The position numbers and the translations under genes were made by a program. Of a stretch of 64,000 bases of DNA, positions 48,301-60,289 are shown one piece after another. The notes under the pieces are model-generated. The model was given only the letters and a program-made list of their open reading frames with translations, was not told where the DNA came from and ran no database searches. This DNA is from Lineus longissimus (taxonomy: Eukaryota > Nemertea > Pilidiophora > Heteronemertea > Lineidae), in contig NC_088324.1 of assembly GCF_910592395.1 (NCBI RefSeq), forward strand, positions 9,512,953 to 9,576,952. Reading direction: 5' to 3'. Within the stretch, counting starts at the first letter, position 1; the number at the start of each line of letters is the position of its first letter.

Positions 48301-49994
48301 AGCCTTCAAACAGAACCGAACTCACCGCATAAAAGCGCTTGGCCAGACCCTACTGAATGTATGTTCCCAAAATGACCCTATCGATCAGTTTCTTTTCTAC
48401 TGCAGATTCTTTTAGATACAATACATGTAAAAGATGAAACCTAAGTTTCAGACTGATTTCTCTCAACTTGTTTTCCCATTCATTTTGAACCCATTTCAGT
48501 TCTGTCAAATTACCATATGCCTTTCCGGGACAAGTCACGCAACCGGGCGGAACTGCCTACTGGAACGGTAAACAACAGCAGACAGGCTACCATCAGCAGT
48601 CGAGTACCTATAGGGAACCCAGGGTAGAGACTACACATACAATAAACGTTCAACAGGCTCCTATAGATAGCAGGCTGTCTGAACCAAGCTATGGACAACA
48701 CTCAGGGTACGGGCAACATGCATATGGAAGTGGCAACGCTACAACTCTACAAAGGCATTTTGCTACGTCACGTAAGTTTTTAGGGTAGTGTAGTGGTTCA
48801 TCAAATGTCTGATTCTTCACCAGGAGGTCTCTTAGAGGTGAGAGACCTCTGTAGTTCCCAAAAGTCATAATCTCTCTTTGGTGTCAGGCTGTTAGTTAGC
48901 TGGGTCTTCAGCTTTTTTCTGAATCATTCTCTAAACCCTTTTGGATTTTGGAAGCATGATACTCTGGCAAAAAGGTACCAGTATGTTTACATCTAAGGAA
49001 CAAAGGTTTTTAACATCATGATTCGACCACTGAAAAGTCTATTGGAACATCTTTTCTTGGACGCTGTGGCCTTAATTCATCTTACCCAAGATACTCATTT
49101 AAATATGCTGGGCTACTGGCTGAGCCGTTATTGTCTCGAGCCAAAGCTTTGAGATCCTCATTCCAAGAGTCAATCCCTCGAGCTCTACAAAAATATAAGA
49201 ATAATTTTTCTGTTTCAGCATTGTCAGGTGTCCCATTTCAACTCCATAAAAAATTTGCAGATTCAAGTGGTTTATCACAGGTAAGCCAGATTTTTACTGT
49301 AAAATGTTGAAGCAGTCAAAATCACAATTCGGTGTTGCTTCAGTTGTCTTAGAATAGAAATTGATGCCTCAGAGTAGGTTTGGGTGGTTTTGCCAAACAT
49401 CGCTAAAGTCGTTTTCATTCTGTCCAAAACCTTGGTTGCCACCTTGGTTTGGACCTACAGTTTTTCTGTGTTTTGTAAGACATTAACCAAGTTTGTTTTA
49501 AGTTCCCTAAACCAACAAACCTCACTCGCCTTTATTGTCTGTTTACAATATTACTCTGTTTCATTTTCAGTGTTCATTGCCAAACATAGGATACAAGACA
49601 ATGATGGAAATAGAAAGAGATGTAAGCACTGCATCATTTTTCCGTCTCTAGGAACAAAGAAAACAATTCAGAACTAAAATGAAAAGTCAGTTCGTCTTGT
49701 ACTAGCTTGGGTCTCTGACCAGTGGTCTGGTTCGATCCCCACTGTTAGCGTGAGCCTCTTAGCAGGTCTCATTGGCAGGGCTTATCTTGTATTCTATTGC
49801 CTAACATTAACTGGGATTCACATCCTGAAGATAAGCACAGTGTGCCTAAATACACTTAAATACATGAGCCATTCCACTGATCTCCCAACTGCATCTGGTG
49901 ATGCTTTCTAAATCTCGCAATATGTTTCCTTTTTCAGTTCGAATACAACTTTACTGTGGAAAAATCTGTCCGCTCCCGGTCTCCTTCGACATGA
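45389..49994 (+). CDS. MVB12: MVB12 (ESCRT-I subunit; MABP domain and C-terminal UMA)
   Basis: Nine coding exons: 45389-45484, 46016-46126, 46441-46543, 47755-47884, 48061-48126, 48500-48771, 49219-49280, 49571-49621, 49938-49994. They total 948 nt, or 315 aa, near human MVB12B (about 319). Residues about 14-165 form the MABP domain, which binds acidic membranes; landmarks are PITGV, DADLWKD, PPGFAPI and ELNGLALCFKMG. A Q/Y/S-rich linker follows (about 166-258). The C-terminal 50 residues fit the UMA segment (GVPFQLHKKF, then ERDFEYNF), which tethers MVB12 to ESCRT-I. The product acts on endosomes, sorting ubiquitinated cargo into multivesicular bodies. The first coding exon opens after an AG at 45372-45373 and has an in-frame TAA before the ATG, which fixes the start. 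MVB12A and MVB12B cannot be told apart; a single pro-orthologue is likely. Confidence 0.9.
45600..45830. repeat. Interspersed repeat, copy 2
   Basis: In the first intron of MVB12. Shares GGTCTAAACTTTAGCTCCACCCT and TATCAATTCC with 40560-40790 in the same order. A related fragment, GAATAGAAATTGATGCC, occurs at about 49352. Non-coding. Confidence 0.45.
46203..46368 (-). mobile_element. tRNA-derived SINE-like element
   Basis: On the minus strand TGGCATAGTGG (46346-46356) matches the pol III A-box consensus and GGTTTGACTCTAGG (46304-46317) is a decayed B-box at a tRNA-like distance. The body runs on to the ACCCATTTACTCCTGGGTGG block near 46220, typical of dispersed SINE tails as recalled. It sits in the second intron of MVB12, antisense to it. 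It has no intact tRNA fold and is not a tRNA gene. Confidence 0.6.
46870..47245 (+). mobile_element. 5'-truncated non-LTR retrotransposon (3' end)
   Basis: The open frame 46887-47138 encodes the last ~83 residues typical of a reverse-transcriptase polyprotein of jockey/CR1/L2-like elements: APKYLSDFL, a basic VLPRTKTRFGERTF stretch, AAALWNDLP and a final FKTLLKTHLF. It is followed by the characteristic GCGCTATATAAAT-type 3' terminus (47230-47240). Only the tail remains, so it is dead, inserted in sense orientation in intron 3 of MVB12. Confidence 0.8.
47250..47662. mobile_element. MITE with GCGCTTACACCAC termini
   Basis: The left end GCCGCACTTACACCACC and the right end GGTGTAAGCGCAGC are inverted repeats that run inward through GGACCACCAAT / ATTGGTCCACCAAT. 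More copies of the terminal word lie inside (GCGCTTACACCAG at about 47330, GCGCTTACACCACG at about 47481, GGTGGTGTAAGTGC at about 47610), so the element is compound or partly tandem. It abuts the 3' end of the LINE fragment. No coding capacity. Confidence 0.7.
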
Positions 49995-52900
49995 AATGAC
50001 GCAGGAATGTACTCTGATACAGGACACTGTATGCAAGACGAGGCTTACTGGACATCAGGCCACGGGCCATGATGAAGACTTGAACTTCCAAGATGCCTGT
50101 TAGATGCTCCTGGACACTGAGATTGGAGACAACAGGCAGGAGCTGGGGGCTGGGGGTCAGATTAATGTTGGCTGAGTCAGGACCCTGATAAAGTCACAAA
50201 TAAGTTTCTCTACCTTCTCAGAGAGCATTAGCAATATTCTTGCTTGGGAATCTTTGAACTTCTTTATTACTAAGTAAAACAAGACCTAGCTCCCTTGCTT
50301 TGCACATTGGTGCCTTAGACCACCAACTGGCCCCACGAGCTCCCTCGCGTAGTCACACTAAGGAATCCCTGCATTACTTAATGCGATTGATATCATTGAT
50401 GTGCTTTTGAAGACAGTTTTACATTGTAGGGAGTGGGGAGAAATATTTAATTCTATCTTGTGCTTCTAATTTCCTCCGATTTACTGGAGAACAGAAATTT
50501 TTTGTGGCATTAAATATTAGGTAATGCCCGACGATGGACATAAACGGAAGTGTATTCGAGGCCGTATTTTCTTAACAGACAGACAATTTGTCCTCTAAAA
50601 GAGGTCACCCAATGAGCACAATGACTGCGTGCTATTGGTCTAGCAGCTTATAACAACTTCCATTAAAAAACTTGTTTGAATACATGTATTTATTGTTGGT
50701 ATTGAGCATTGTCAGCCCCACATAAGCTATGGCACCACCCATGTCTCATACGACCAACTGAGAAAGCCCCAGAGCTGCATTGAGTGTGGTCATGAATTGG
50801 ATAGGTAGCCAGCGCATATAACACAACTGGGTTTTCACACACACCGAGGAGACACGTCTGAAATAGACACAGGGTTTTACGAATAGGTGAATGAATGTTC
50901 AGCTTATGGGTCAAATAAATGTGGATGTTTGGAATCGGAGCTCTCGCATTTTCACTGTGTATATATATCAATGTTATTGTAATTAAGGAGTCATGATGTG
51001 TAAATACTGTAGGATTGTTTTACGTGTAAAAGCTGTTCATAGTGTGACCCATTCTCCAAGCACGTCAAGGATACTGTATTTGCCTACACAGATTGCCTCT
51101 GCACCATGAGGGTGCAGATGTGTCACAGGCACATGATAATATCAGAATTTACAGCTCAAATAGCAATTGATCAGGCATGACAAAACCAGAAGAAAACTTG
51201 CATTTAACCCGGACATTATAGACTGATACGGTACATGAGTGCGTAGTTTTTGTAGTCTTATAGGTGATGTGTATCAGTTGATGCGATCAATAGCTATGAT
51301 TCTGGTATCTTCAATCGCCTGTGATCTACTCCACGAATCATGGAGTAGCGGATACGAAATGGTGGCCTGTGTTGACAGTAGCGTAACGATGTATATACGT
51401 GACTTGCTTTTAGGAACATCTTTACATGTACCTGCTTATATGTAACTTATTTTGACACAAATGAAAGTGCTATTTTTTCATGCTATACGCACTTTCCGAA
51501 CTGTCCTTAGATTTATGAAATCCATTTTGAGATGATGAAAAGTATGTTACATGAGACCAAGCTGTGGTCTCTTGTGCTGTAGGTAGTCTTCTGTATTTTA
51601 GGTGAAAGCTCCGAGCCTGTACCTGACGAATCTGAACTGCAAAACCTCTCAAATTTCCAAATGTCAGGTTTAAAACAAATGGTGCGGGACCTTTCGCCAG
51701 GTACCGGTACCACAAAAGTAGTTTTGTTTAGGCTTCTGCATGCACTGAAAAAGTACTTTACTGCAATTGCTATTCAAAAAACAATTTCGAAATTTTGATG
51801 AGAAAATGCGAGCATGTTTGTGGTGAATTTTCATACGTTATTTCAGTATGAATCATCAGTTCATTTAGGGAGGTTAACTCCTATGTTAAACCTCCATTGT
51901 TCTTTCATCCCTCCAGATAGAGAAGACCAGTGATACTGCTTGTAAATATATGTATTATACCCAGTATTACTTTTCTACTCAAATTCATGGATATTTTCTG
52001 TATACATGTATGCATGATAGTCTGCTGCTTAAGGCTTCATCAAGTTAATAACTATTTTAAGTTCAACATCAGTTAGAAATTTAGTTCTCACTGTATCATT
52101 AAGTGCTACTCTGCATGGAAAGGATTGATATTACCTCCCCTGTCCTGTGTATTGAATAATAGCGCGTTATAGATTACAATGCATGTGGTTATTTCTAATG
52201 AACTGTTGAATAAATTTGTTAAAAGAAACTTTGTATTTCTTTTCTCCACAAGAAACGGTGTTCTTCACAACGAATTTCTGTCCAGGTGCCAAAATGGAAG
52301 AATTCATTTCGTCTGGTAGCAACGCGTGGACCAACAACCTTAGCACTGATTGACCAACCAGACTCTGGTGTTGATGACAAGGGAATGTCACTTGCATTCC
52401 CACTGCTCAAAATATGGGGGCCTTTAGGGACTTACCATCGAGTCTGTACGCAATGAGGCAAAGTGAAAGAATCTTAACAATAATAAGCTGAACAATAAGC
52501 GTGAACAGTGCATTTGGCCTACTGACCAGACACAACTGTTTGCATTGAGGACAAGTCCAAAAGTTAAGACATTGATGTGTGCGAACTTTATGGACTGCTC
52601 CTACGAAGGTTGCAAAGCTTGGGCAGAATATTAAACATGCAGTAACTGAACTGTTGCATGCATCTTACCTCGGCCTCCGGGCAGGCTTAGGATGATGAAA
52701 AATAAACTGGCTTGAACAGTTTCCTGCTTTAATCCTGGAAAGCCAAGAATTGAATGACATTGAACAATAATCATAGAAATTGAACCCAACTCCTCATTTG
52801 CCTTGTATCGGCAGATAGAATGTGGCTCTTCGATCAGTGGGATCTGTGTGATAACAAGATGAAGCCTTAATAACTTCATTGAAAAAGAATAAAAGTAATG

Positions 52901-53237
52901 AAAACAAAAGAAATTTTTCTTCAAATGTTTCATTTTATTTACATCAAGAATAAATATTTGAATGAAAATTTCACCCAAAAAATGGTCAATTATTACACTT
53001 TACAATACATGAAAACAAAACTTCCATGGATCACCTTTCGGAAACCTTCTCAATGATCAGCCAAGCCAAAACAGAACTGCGCATTCTTACCTCCGCAGAA
53101 TCTGAAAAACAGAGACTGGTGGGTTCCAGCTTTTTGTAATTCTACAGACATGAGTCGGTACTAAGAGACATCATGTGCAGGCATTCACACAAAGACATAC
53201 ACTATCCAGTCTTCCATTATCCTAATGTTGGCTGGCT
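49995..53237. other. Convergent 3' region of MVB12 and SURF1
   Basis: The two genes end toward each other here. AATAAA hexamers on the + strand at 50914-50919 and about 52209-52214 are candidate MVB12 poly(A) signals. No other gene was recognised; minus-strand frames at 50690-50971 and 52631-52978 lack family features. Confidence 0.45.
52934..52939 (-). terminator. Candidate poly(A) signal of SURF1
   Basis: TTTATT on the + strand reads AATAAA on the minus strand, about 300 bp past the SURF1 stop. Position is plausible; use is inferred. Confidence 0.4.
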
Positions 53238-55438
53238 TCATCTCCTAAAGAGGCGCTTTCCATAACGGCTATACCACATGTACAGGGTAGCTGCACACAG
53301 AGAGTACCTGAAATTGTAACGATGAGGCAATTATTAAGAAATCATCTAGAATGAACCAATACAAGGAATTTGGAGTTGACCATTCACTTTTCTAACACAT
53401 ATTCTATCTCTTCAACACTCTACAACAACAACAACAATCACACAAAAGGAAACCCCATTGGGTCATGTAGGATGGGAAAAACCAAGCAGAGCACGAGAAC
53501 TTACCATGTGAATATATAGGACAAGTGTTCATTTCTCAACGTTACTCTCGTCTGGCCCCCAATCGGGCCGCCCTCTACAGTACTATCTGAAGAGAGCAAA
53601 AAAGAACTAACATCATGGGAAATTTTAGATGATGGCATTGTCTTCTCACAGGAATTATCAGCAGATAAATTATTAATCAGGGATGGGTCACTTCTTAACA
53701 CTCAGTAATTTTCCTCATGTTTACCTTTTCCGGCATCAAGAAATATCGGCGAGGTTTGTAAATATTCTGAAATGGCTTCTATATCTCGGTGGTGCCATCT
53801 CGTTGAGTTCGGTTCATTGTGCGCACCAAATGGTGGTCGCTGAAAAGAGCGAGAAAACAGAGGTTGTGAATCATTTACGACTCTCACCCGGACTTCAACA
53901 TCATGAACATTGAGAGTGAATTAGAGCTGTCTAATGAGACTACGATTAGACTGAACTGACAAGCGTTTTCAAATTGATAAACAACATGTACCTGTACATA
54001 TTGTATTGCCACGTGCTGTCAATCATTTTTACCTTTTCTGTGTGTCTAACAACTGCTAGAAATTCCTGCTCATCTGTGACCTGTCCCTGGCGTCTTTTGC
54101 GTGGCTCGACTTGTCCGTGTGGCACCCAGCCTCGATTGACTAGAATAGTTAAACTGCAAAAAAAGAGTTCTCAATATTCTGCAAATGGCACGTGAATGAG
54201 TCCGATGATGCCCCCTCATTGACAAGACAGAAGTGTTTTTACTGCAACTGCATGTGTCAGTTCAACTAAGATTTCTTTAGGTTTCTTTTGGATTTTGTCG
54301 ATCAGTTCTAATGTCAGTTGTTCAATACCAATCTGATCTGTTCTACCGGTATTCAAATGCCACAAGTATTGCTAACTTACTCCGAATCCACCACATGAAA
54401 TGGTGTTACCACATGGTATCCTGAATTACCCCCAGTAGACATCAGCCCACCACCTCTCTCTTCCTCCGACTTCATCAGTGAGCGAGGTCCAATGTAAACC
54501 TCCTTACTGTGGTCGAATGTGCCTTTCACCCTAACTCGGCAGTACTCCAGGTCTTTGAGATCATCTAGGCTACAAGGAGTTAAAGATTTATAGAGTTTAC
54601 AGTTGAATTGGTGGAAAAATACACGTACATGAATCAGAAACACGTGAGAAATTGTAAGAGAGCTTTTAAACTCTGTGGTCTAATTCCTCTTCTTCAGCAC
54701 TTGCTTATTTCTCCTTCGAGGCAGGATGACCGTTTTTGCGTGCCACTATGGTTAGGCAACGATTGGGTTTACTGAACTGGTAATACATCTAATCCACTCA
54801 GATCGTGACCACTGAAGACAAGGGAAGACATCACAGTGACGTTCTTATACTGACCTATTGACAGGGAATGACACAGGAGGTGTCCGGGTCCGCTGCTCCA
54901 ACTCAGAAATCAGGTTCAACTTCCACTTCCGTCGCTTGACTTGCCATGCTCCAAGACAGAATGTAGTTAATGGTATTACCTGTTAAGGCACAACAGGAGA
55001 GAAAGAAATGTAGTATAATACGGTGTTAAGACTTGCCATATCACATGGTCCAATCATTCATATGCCACGAACTCGAAGTAAAGTACAGTAGAACCTCTCT
55101 ATCATGACACACTCGGAACTGACAAGTGCTGTCCTTAATAGAAGCGTCCTGATTAGAGAGGTCAAGTTATATGGAAACAACCGATTTGCCACATCACATG
55201 GTCCTAACGTGTTCATGTTGTTACCTGTTTTCATGCCTAGACCTGACATTTATGGTCATAATGTGAGCAAGGTTCTGAGACAGAAGATTCAGTTGGTTGA
55301 CATCACACAAAGTCTTACCAACAATATATATCCATTCTCGTTGAAGTTACTCTTCTTTGGGACATCTAGTCTTATAGACATCTGCCTCCTCCAATTTGTT
55401 TGAAAGTTCTTTGCTAGATTTCCATTGAGCAGAGGCAT
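53238..55438 (-). CDS. SURF1: SURF1, cytochrome c oxidase assembly factor
   Basis: Exons in transcript order: 55319-55438, 54855-54979, 54381-54569, 54033-54153, 53725-53839, 53505-53586, 53238-53307. They total 822 nt, or 273 aa; human SURF1 is 300. It is an inner mitochondrial membrane protein needed for complex IV assembly. The first membrane segment ([16 protein letters not shown]) is followed by QVKRRKWKL, then [44 protein letters not shown], and a second membrane segment in the last exon ([13 protein letters not shown]). The N-terminus is the weak point: ATG 55436-55438 stands directly after an acceptor (55439-55440), so translation may begin there, at the inner Met 15 codons later, or in an upstream exon coding more of the targeting peptide. 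All phases agree. It faces prefoldin 6 head-to-head. Confidence 0.92.
55084..55185. repeat. Interspersed repeat remnant in SURF1 intron 1
   Basis: CAGTAGAACCTCTCTATCATGACAC, TGTCCTTAATAGAAG and CCTGATTAGAGAGGTCA form the GGAACCTCTCTA...TTAGAGAGGT pattern with mirrored edges, familiar from DNA-transposon remnants in invertebrate genomes as recalled. Non-coding. Confidence 0.4.
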
Positions 55439-56330
55439 CTGGAACTAAGAAAACAATCAATGCACATTCATACTTTCAAAAAGTGCTATTGAACCATTGT
55501 TTTTTTCACACTGGCCATGTTATCGTTAGAACTTAGAAGTTACATTGAATTTGGAAGTTAACTTTATCACATCAGTTCTGTGTCTTGTTGATAGCTGTCA
55601 CTGTCAGTCACCCTCCCTCAGTTCTCAGCAGATCTGTCACTCTCTCGAGTTTGAATATTTGAAGCATTAGGACGAAAACAAGACCACGTCACATAATGGA
55701 CGTCGATGTGGTCCTTCTTTGTCAACGTCCGTCCATGATGTAATTTGGTTCGTCTCCGATTCGACATTGTTGGAACTACTTCTTTGACATAAACGCAACG
55801 GCAATGCCCGCCTGACAAGTCAAACATAACGTCAGTCGTCACTGATGTCATCGCCGTCGACATCAGTGACGAGGCCGTGGGGCGTTGCCGTTGTGTTGAT
55901 CATGTGAAAGACGCGTCATATCAAAAATCATCACGATATGAATGATAATGACAGGGGATTCCATGAGCATGTTCGGCGGACAATTTTAGTTTTTACCTGA
56001 CTCCGACTCCGTGAACGTGCGGTTTCGGAAAGCGTTCGTAAAATTCTTGAAACTGACATCATTATTGAAGCAGTTGATATGCTGTAGTTACAATCACAAT
56101 CTCTATTAAACGCAAATGGCAATGACTTTTTTGCAACTTATTTCGAAAGTGTGTTACAAGCATGGTTTTATGAAACCAATCATTTACAAGTGCTGCTACC
56201 TTTCTCATAATTGCTTCACTATAATTTGATAAAACGTGTGCTGATTAGTCAGAAATATATCAATTAGAGAATTTGAACCAATCAGAAGGCCTCAAACAAA
56301 ATTGCTTCGGCTAGGCACAGAGATTCCAAG
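55439..56330. promoter_or_regulatory. Shared upstream region of SURF1 (-) and prefoldin 6 (+)
   Basis: The two genes diverge from this 0.9-kb stretch. It holds a palindromic block at about 55790-55905 and two CCAAT words (CCAATCATT near 56177, CCAATCAG at 56278-56285). No TATA element was found near the prefoldin start, fitting a housekeeping promoter. Co-regulation is inferred from the arrangement. Confidence 0.45.
56276..56285 (+). promoter_or_regulatory. CCAAT box upstream of prefoldin 6
   Basis: AACCAATCAG, a good NF-Y-type match, lies about 50 bp before the PFDN6 start codon, possibly close to the transcription start. Inferred from sequence only. Confidence 0.4.
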
Positions 56331-57718
56331 ATGGCTGAAGGGTTGCAGAAAAGACTCCAAAATGAGCTTGAAAAGTACAAAATAGTCCAGAAAGGTACTA
56401 AATATTTTCATCACTCTAATATTTCCTGATAGACGTTGTCTTATTTCATGTATGAAACACAAAAGTAGCCATTTGTATTGCTCTGGCTCATCGACAGGGG
56501 CTTTTGAAATGTAATTTTTGAAAGGCTCAACTCTGCTTGCCTCATTTGCGCAAGCGCACTTCTTATTAATTGACATTGCTGAGATCGTTATACATGTTAT
56601 ACTGTCACAAACCCTCGACATTAGGGATGACCTGAAATGTTTTGAAACCAGAGAAGGAACTGTACTGAAAAGTGGTGCATGGTCGGTACGGGAAGGACAA
56701 AGAAAAGAAAGAAATTTGTTATTGTTGCGACGTCGCAGGATTTTGATTTAACAAATGAACAATCACTCAATCACAACACACCTGCACGGTCGACTGTCCG
56801 CCGGGCTGGATTTTGCTGATAGTGACAGAAGTCGATAGTGTGGTAGTCGGTGTGACTGCTGTGAGACTAAATGAAAGGGATCAGTTGAATCTGATGATTG
56901 TTGTGCCATCGGCTTCATATAGTAGAGCTGGTTGTTCATAACACTAGAACCTTTAAACTGGCCTACTGGGTACGTTACTATGTACATTTTCTTGGCGGAA
57001 AAATTGAGGATATTGTTTCTTTTCTCAATTACAGACTATCAAAAGTACTTGACAACGCGGCAACAACTTGAAGCGCAGATCAATGAAAATACAATGGTGA
57101 AAAATGTAAGTAGCTGGTCGTACTTTTGCCTAGTACGAGTATGGGCTCAATTTTATGGATTATTTGCATGAGCATTATAGACAGCAGGCAGGGGATCAAA
57201 TGCTGAAAAATATTTTGACCCCATACTGTACATTCTTTACTCAAAAACCATTCACGATTTGTCTTTATATTCAGGAATTAGATGTATTAACAGAGGATGC
57301 CAATGTGTTCAAAATGATCGGACCGGTGTTAATCAAGCAGGATATTGTCGAAGCCAAGTCAAACGTACAGAAAAGAATAGACTACATCAATGGAGAGATG
57401 TGAGTTCTAACAGTTACCTCTTTGATCATTGTCTGCCATCTGTTGGTCATAGGTGTTAGGTGTTTGCTCTAAATAAAGACAATTTCGCTTGCATCAGATT
57501 GGATTAGATAATCGGGCAAGGTTAATTCCTCCTTGTAGTCCTACAGATTAGAGTAAATTTATAGACCAAATGACAGTGATTTTGTCTTCTCCTTCAGAAA
57601 ACGTCATGATAACACGATAAAAGAGCTTGAGAAGAAACAGGAGGCTCACCGGGAAAATCTCACAAAGATGCAGCACCAGTTTCAGCAGGCACAAGTAAAA
57701 GCAGCGGCACGAGCTTAA
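56331..57718 (+). CDS. PFDN6: Prefoldin subunit 6
   Basis: Four exons: 56331-56394, 57035-57105, 57275-57399, 57598-57718, giving 381 nt, or 126 aa; the human protein has 129. Prefoldin 6 is a beta-type subunit of the hexameric cytosolic chaperone that passes unfolded actin and tubulin to CCT/TRiC. Two coiled-coil helices flank a beta-hairpin centre: the N-terminal helix (LQKRLQNELEKY type), FKMIGPVLIKQD in the hairpin region, then a charged helix (KELEKKQEAHRENL) and a Q-rich end. All phases agree, there is no break, and ATG 56331 opens the first exon. A good AATAAA follows at 58414-58419. It diverges from SURF1 and converges on the NKRF-like gene. Confidence 0.95.
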
Positions 57719-58413
57719 AATCATGAACATTTGACGCTTATTATCACCTTCCCGAGGAATCTATGTAGCAGCTGTTAAGATCTCCATCCCAGATGGAAAT
57801 GAATGGACTAAAAGAGACCTGTATCGAAAACCATTGAGTAAATATGCCATTTTTGGCCTCGCTATAGATCAATTTTGCTCAGTGTCAGTCAATATGTTCA
57901 AAGAAGTAAAATTCTTTCATTAGCTTCAATGAGATCTTGGCAAGTTGTGCCATTAGATGCCCCATTTTGATTTGCTTTACAATCAGTCCCAATCGCAACG
58001 GGTGGAGCGAATTTCATTATCAACCTCTCCAGCGCAGCAAGTCAGGTACCTCTTCAAAGCCCATACAAACATTGTAACGACATCGCTAACAGCTGATGAT
58101 GTTATGTCATCAGTTTCAAATGATGACACTCAGAATTTGTGACTGTCGTCCTTCAAAACATGTTGTTTTTCTGATAAGTTGACCTGATGAGCCCTGAAAA
58201 GTTACCTGACATACTGTGTCTCCATGCTTTATTCAATGGAAACTATCTCATAAGGAAAATCTTTGACACATCGGCCACAAAAACTGCAATTTTTCAAGCG
58301 TTGATGTGGACATCTTTTGACTTGCTTGTCCTGCACATTTCCATAACAACGCAAGTGTTTCCTTTTTCGCTGTTCATAGATCTTCTATGTGTGTTTTGTA
58401 CAGTTTTATTTGA

Positions 58414-58419
58414 AATAAA
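58414..58419 (+). terminator. Candidate poly(A) signal of prefoldin 6
   Basis: AATAAA about 700 bp after the stop, followed by GT/T-rich sequence (TTGTTTGGTTTGTTG near 58443), a usual downstream element. Confidence 0.55.
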
Positions 58420-59104
58420 AATATAGATAAAGAATTTGAAGAATTGTTTGGTTTGTTGCTAGATACATTTCCAATGCCATGATGGAAATTGAAGGTGAAC
58501 ACCAGGAGTGGAATTGTCTGAGGGTGATATTGATTTATTTCCCTGAGCTTCCAACTGTCCTGCTGTATTCAACATTTGTTTAAGGCACCATCAAAATGGT
58601 GTGATAAGAAACTTGGTCCTTGTCAGATGGATGTCCCCAATCCCTGCAAAGGCAATTAGAATTTTCTGTACTTCCTTCACTAAGATTCTGTATGAGACAA
58701 CATTGAAGATGAGATGCAGGCCTGCCATTAAAGTGATATTGGCACTCTGAACCAGTGTACAGTATCGTTAAGTTTATCCCAGTTTGTGAGGGATGGGAAT
58801 TGTTAGGGACATCCAGGGCACCATTTTAATCGCTAAATCACTCACCAATATGGTGGCTCCCGATAGTAATGATGCAAAGGCACGAGTCCAGATGACTGGG
58901 TTTTGGTTTCAACGAATAAACCTTGATAACCATGTGTCTATCATAAACTGCCAAGTGTACTTGTCTTGAACAAGATATTGAGTTCTCTTGGCACTTCGGA
59001 CTGCAGTCAAGAGTCACAGCCAAGTGCTTCCATGCTCAATATGGCCTGGGTGTTGTCACAACAGGCTTGCAAAGCATGATAATTAAGAGCCAAATGCGAT
59101 AGCC

Positions 59105-59580
59105 TTAGTCTCATACTCCTTAGTCATAATGTGAGCTATACACTGTCCTCAGTCATAATGAGCAATGCACTGTCCTCATACAGCCACAATGTGAGCGATG
59201 CACTGCCATCAGTCTTAATGTGAGCAATGCACTATCCTCATGCAGTCACAATGTGAGCGATGCACTGTCATCAGTCACAATGAGCAATGCACTGTCCTCA
59301 TGCAGTCATAATGTGAGCTATGCACTATCATCAGTCATAATGTAAGCAATGCACTGTCCTCAGTCACAATGAGCAATGCACTGTCCTCATGCAGTTACAA
59401 TGTGAGCAATGCACTGTCCTCATACAGTCACAATGTGAATGATGCACTGTTACCAGTCACGAGAGCAATGCACTGTCCTCATACAGTCACAATGTGAGCT
59501 ATGCACTGTTACCAGTCACGAGAGCAATGCACTGTCCTCATACAGTCACAATGTGAGCAATGCACTGTCATCAGTAAGAC
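59105..59580. repeat. Minisatellite, GAGCAATGCACTGTCCTCA units
   Basis: About fourteen imperfect units of ~33 bp built from AGTCACAATGTGAGC, AATGCACTGTC and CTCATACAGTC. Adjacent pairs alternate between ...TCATCAGTCA and ...CCTCATACAGTCA forms, giving a ~60-bp higher-order period. Confidence 0.85.
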
Positions 59581-59652
59581 TGTCACTGTATAGTAGCCAA
59601 TGTGCTGTTCTTCAAGAAAAATAAAAATGCTGTTTGAATAAATTCGTCATGA

Positions 59653-59658
59653 TTTATT
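59653..59658 (-). terminator. Candidate poly(A) signal of the NKRF-like gene
   Basis: TTTATT on the + strand (AATAAA on the minus), about 630 bp past the stop codon. Inferred. Confidence 0.35.
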
Positions 59659-60208
59659 ACATGGTCATAGTGACATTGAGAAGAAAATGGTGTCCAGTGG
59701 ACTTGCTGTGCCGCATATTAACAAAATCATGTACAATAAGCATGCAACAAATAAACTGATGCACTTCTGAAATCATCAGGAGAAATTATCTTTCCAGATC
59801 TGTCATTCCCTCTTGTGACCTCTGGAGCCGGTAAGGCTGGGTTTACTTTTACAAATTGGTGATGCCTATGCTCAACCAACAACTAAATGGTTACAGTGCA
59901 TGCCACACTACTGGAATAACATTTGGAAACTGTAGTTAACATACAGTGTGTCCAACCGACCCCATCATTTGGCCATTTTTCAAGTCTCAGGGTGGCGACA
60001 TGTCCTCCCTCAATCAGAAACCTGTGAAACCAGCATACATTTTAAAAATCTTAATGGTATACATAGTACTAAAGCTACTATACTAATGAAGACTGAAAAT
60101 CGATTTAACTCTCACTAGGTGACGTCTTTTGCTTGCCCCGGCAGAGGCAAAAGTTACAAGAAACCTTGGTTTCACGTCTCATTCGAAGGACAAAGAATGC
60201 CATTCAAC

Positions 60209-60256
60209 GAGGTGTACATTCACCGAGGTGTACATTCACCGAGGTGTACCTTCACC
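60209..60256. repeat. Triple 16-bp repeat
   Basis: CGAGGTGTACATTCAC occurs twice head-to-tail and a third time with one change. It lies 34 bp past the NKRF-like stop, so it should be transcribed in the 3' UTR. Confidence 0.85.
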
Positions 60257-60289
60257 AATCAATTACTTAGGTACATTAGGCTCCCACAT

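Larger units (their letters stand above)
57719..60289. other. Convergent 3' region of prefoldin 6 and the NKRF-like gene
   Basis: Holds the PFDN6 3' UTR, a minisatellite (59105-59580), AATAAA on each strand near 59.64 kb, and a short triple repeat at 60209-60256. No further gene recognised. Confidence 0.45.

Noticed and set aside
49700-49760. GGTTCGATCCCC resembling a tRNA B-box in an MVB12 intron
   Set aside because: No A-box at the proper distance and no acceptor stem; at most a SINE scrap.
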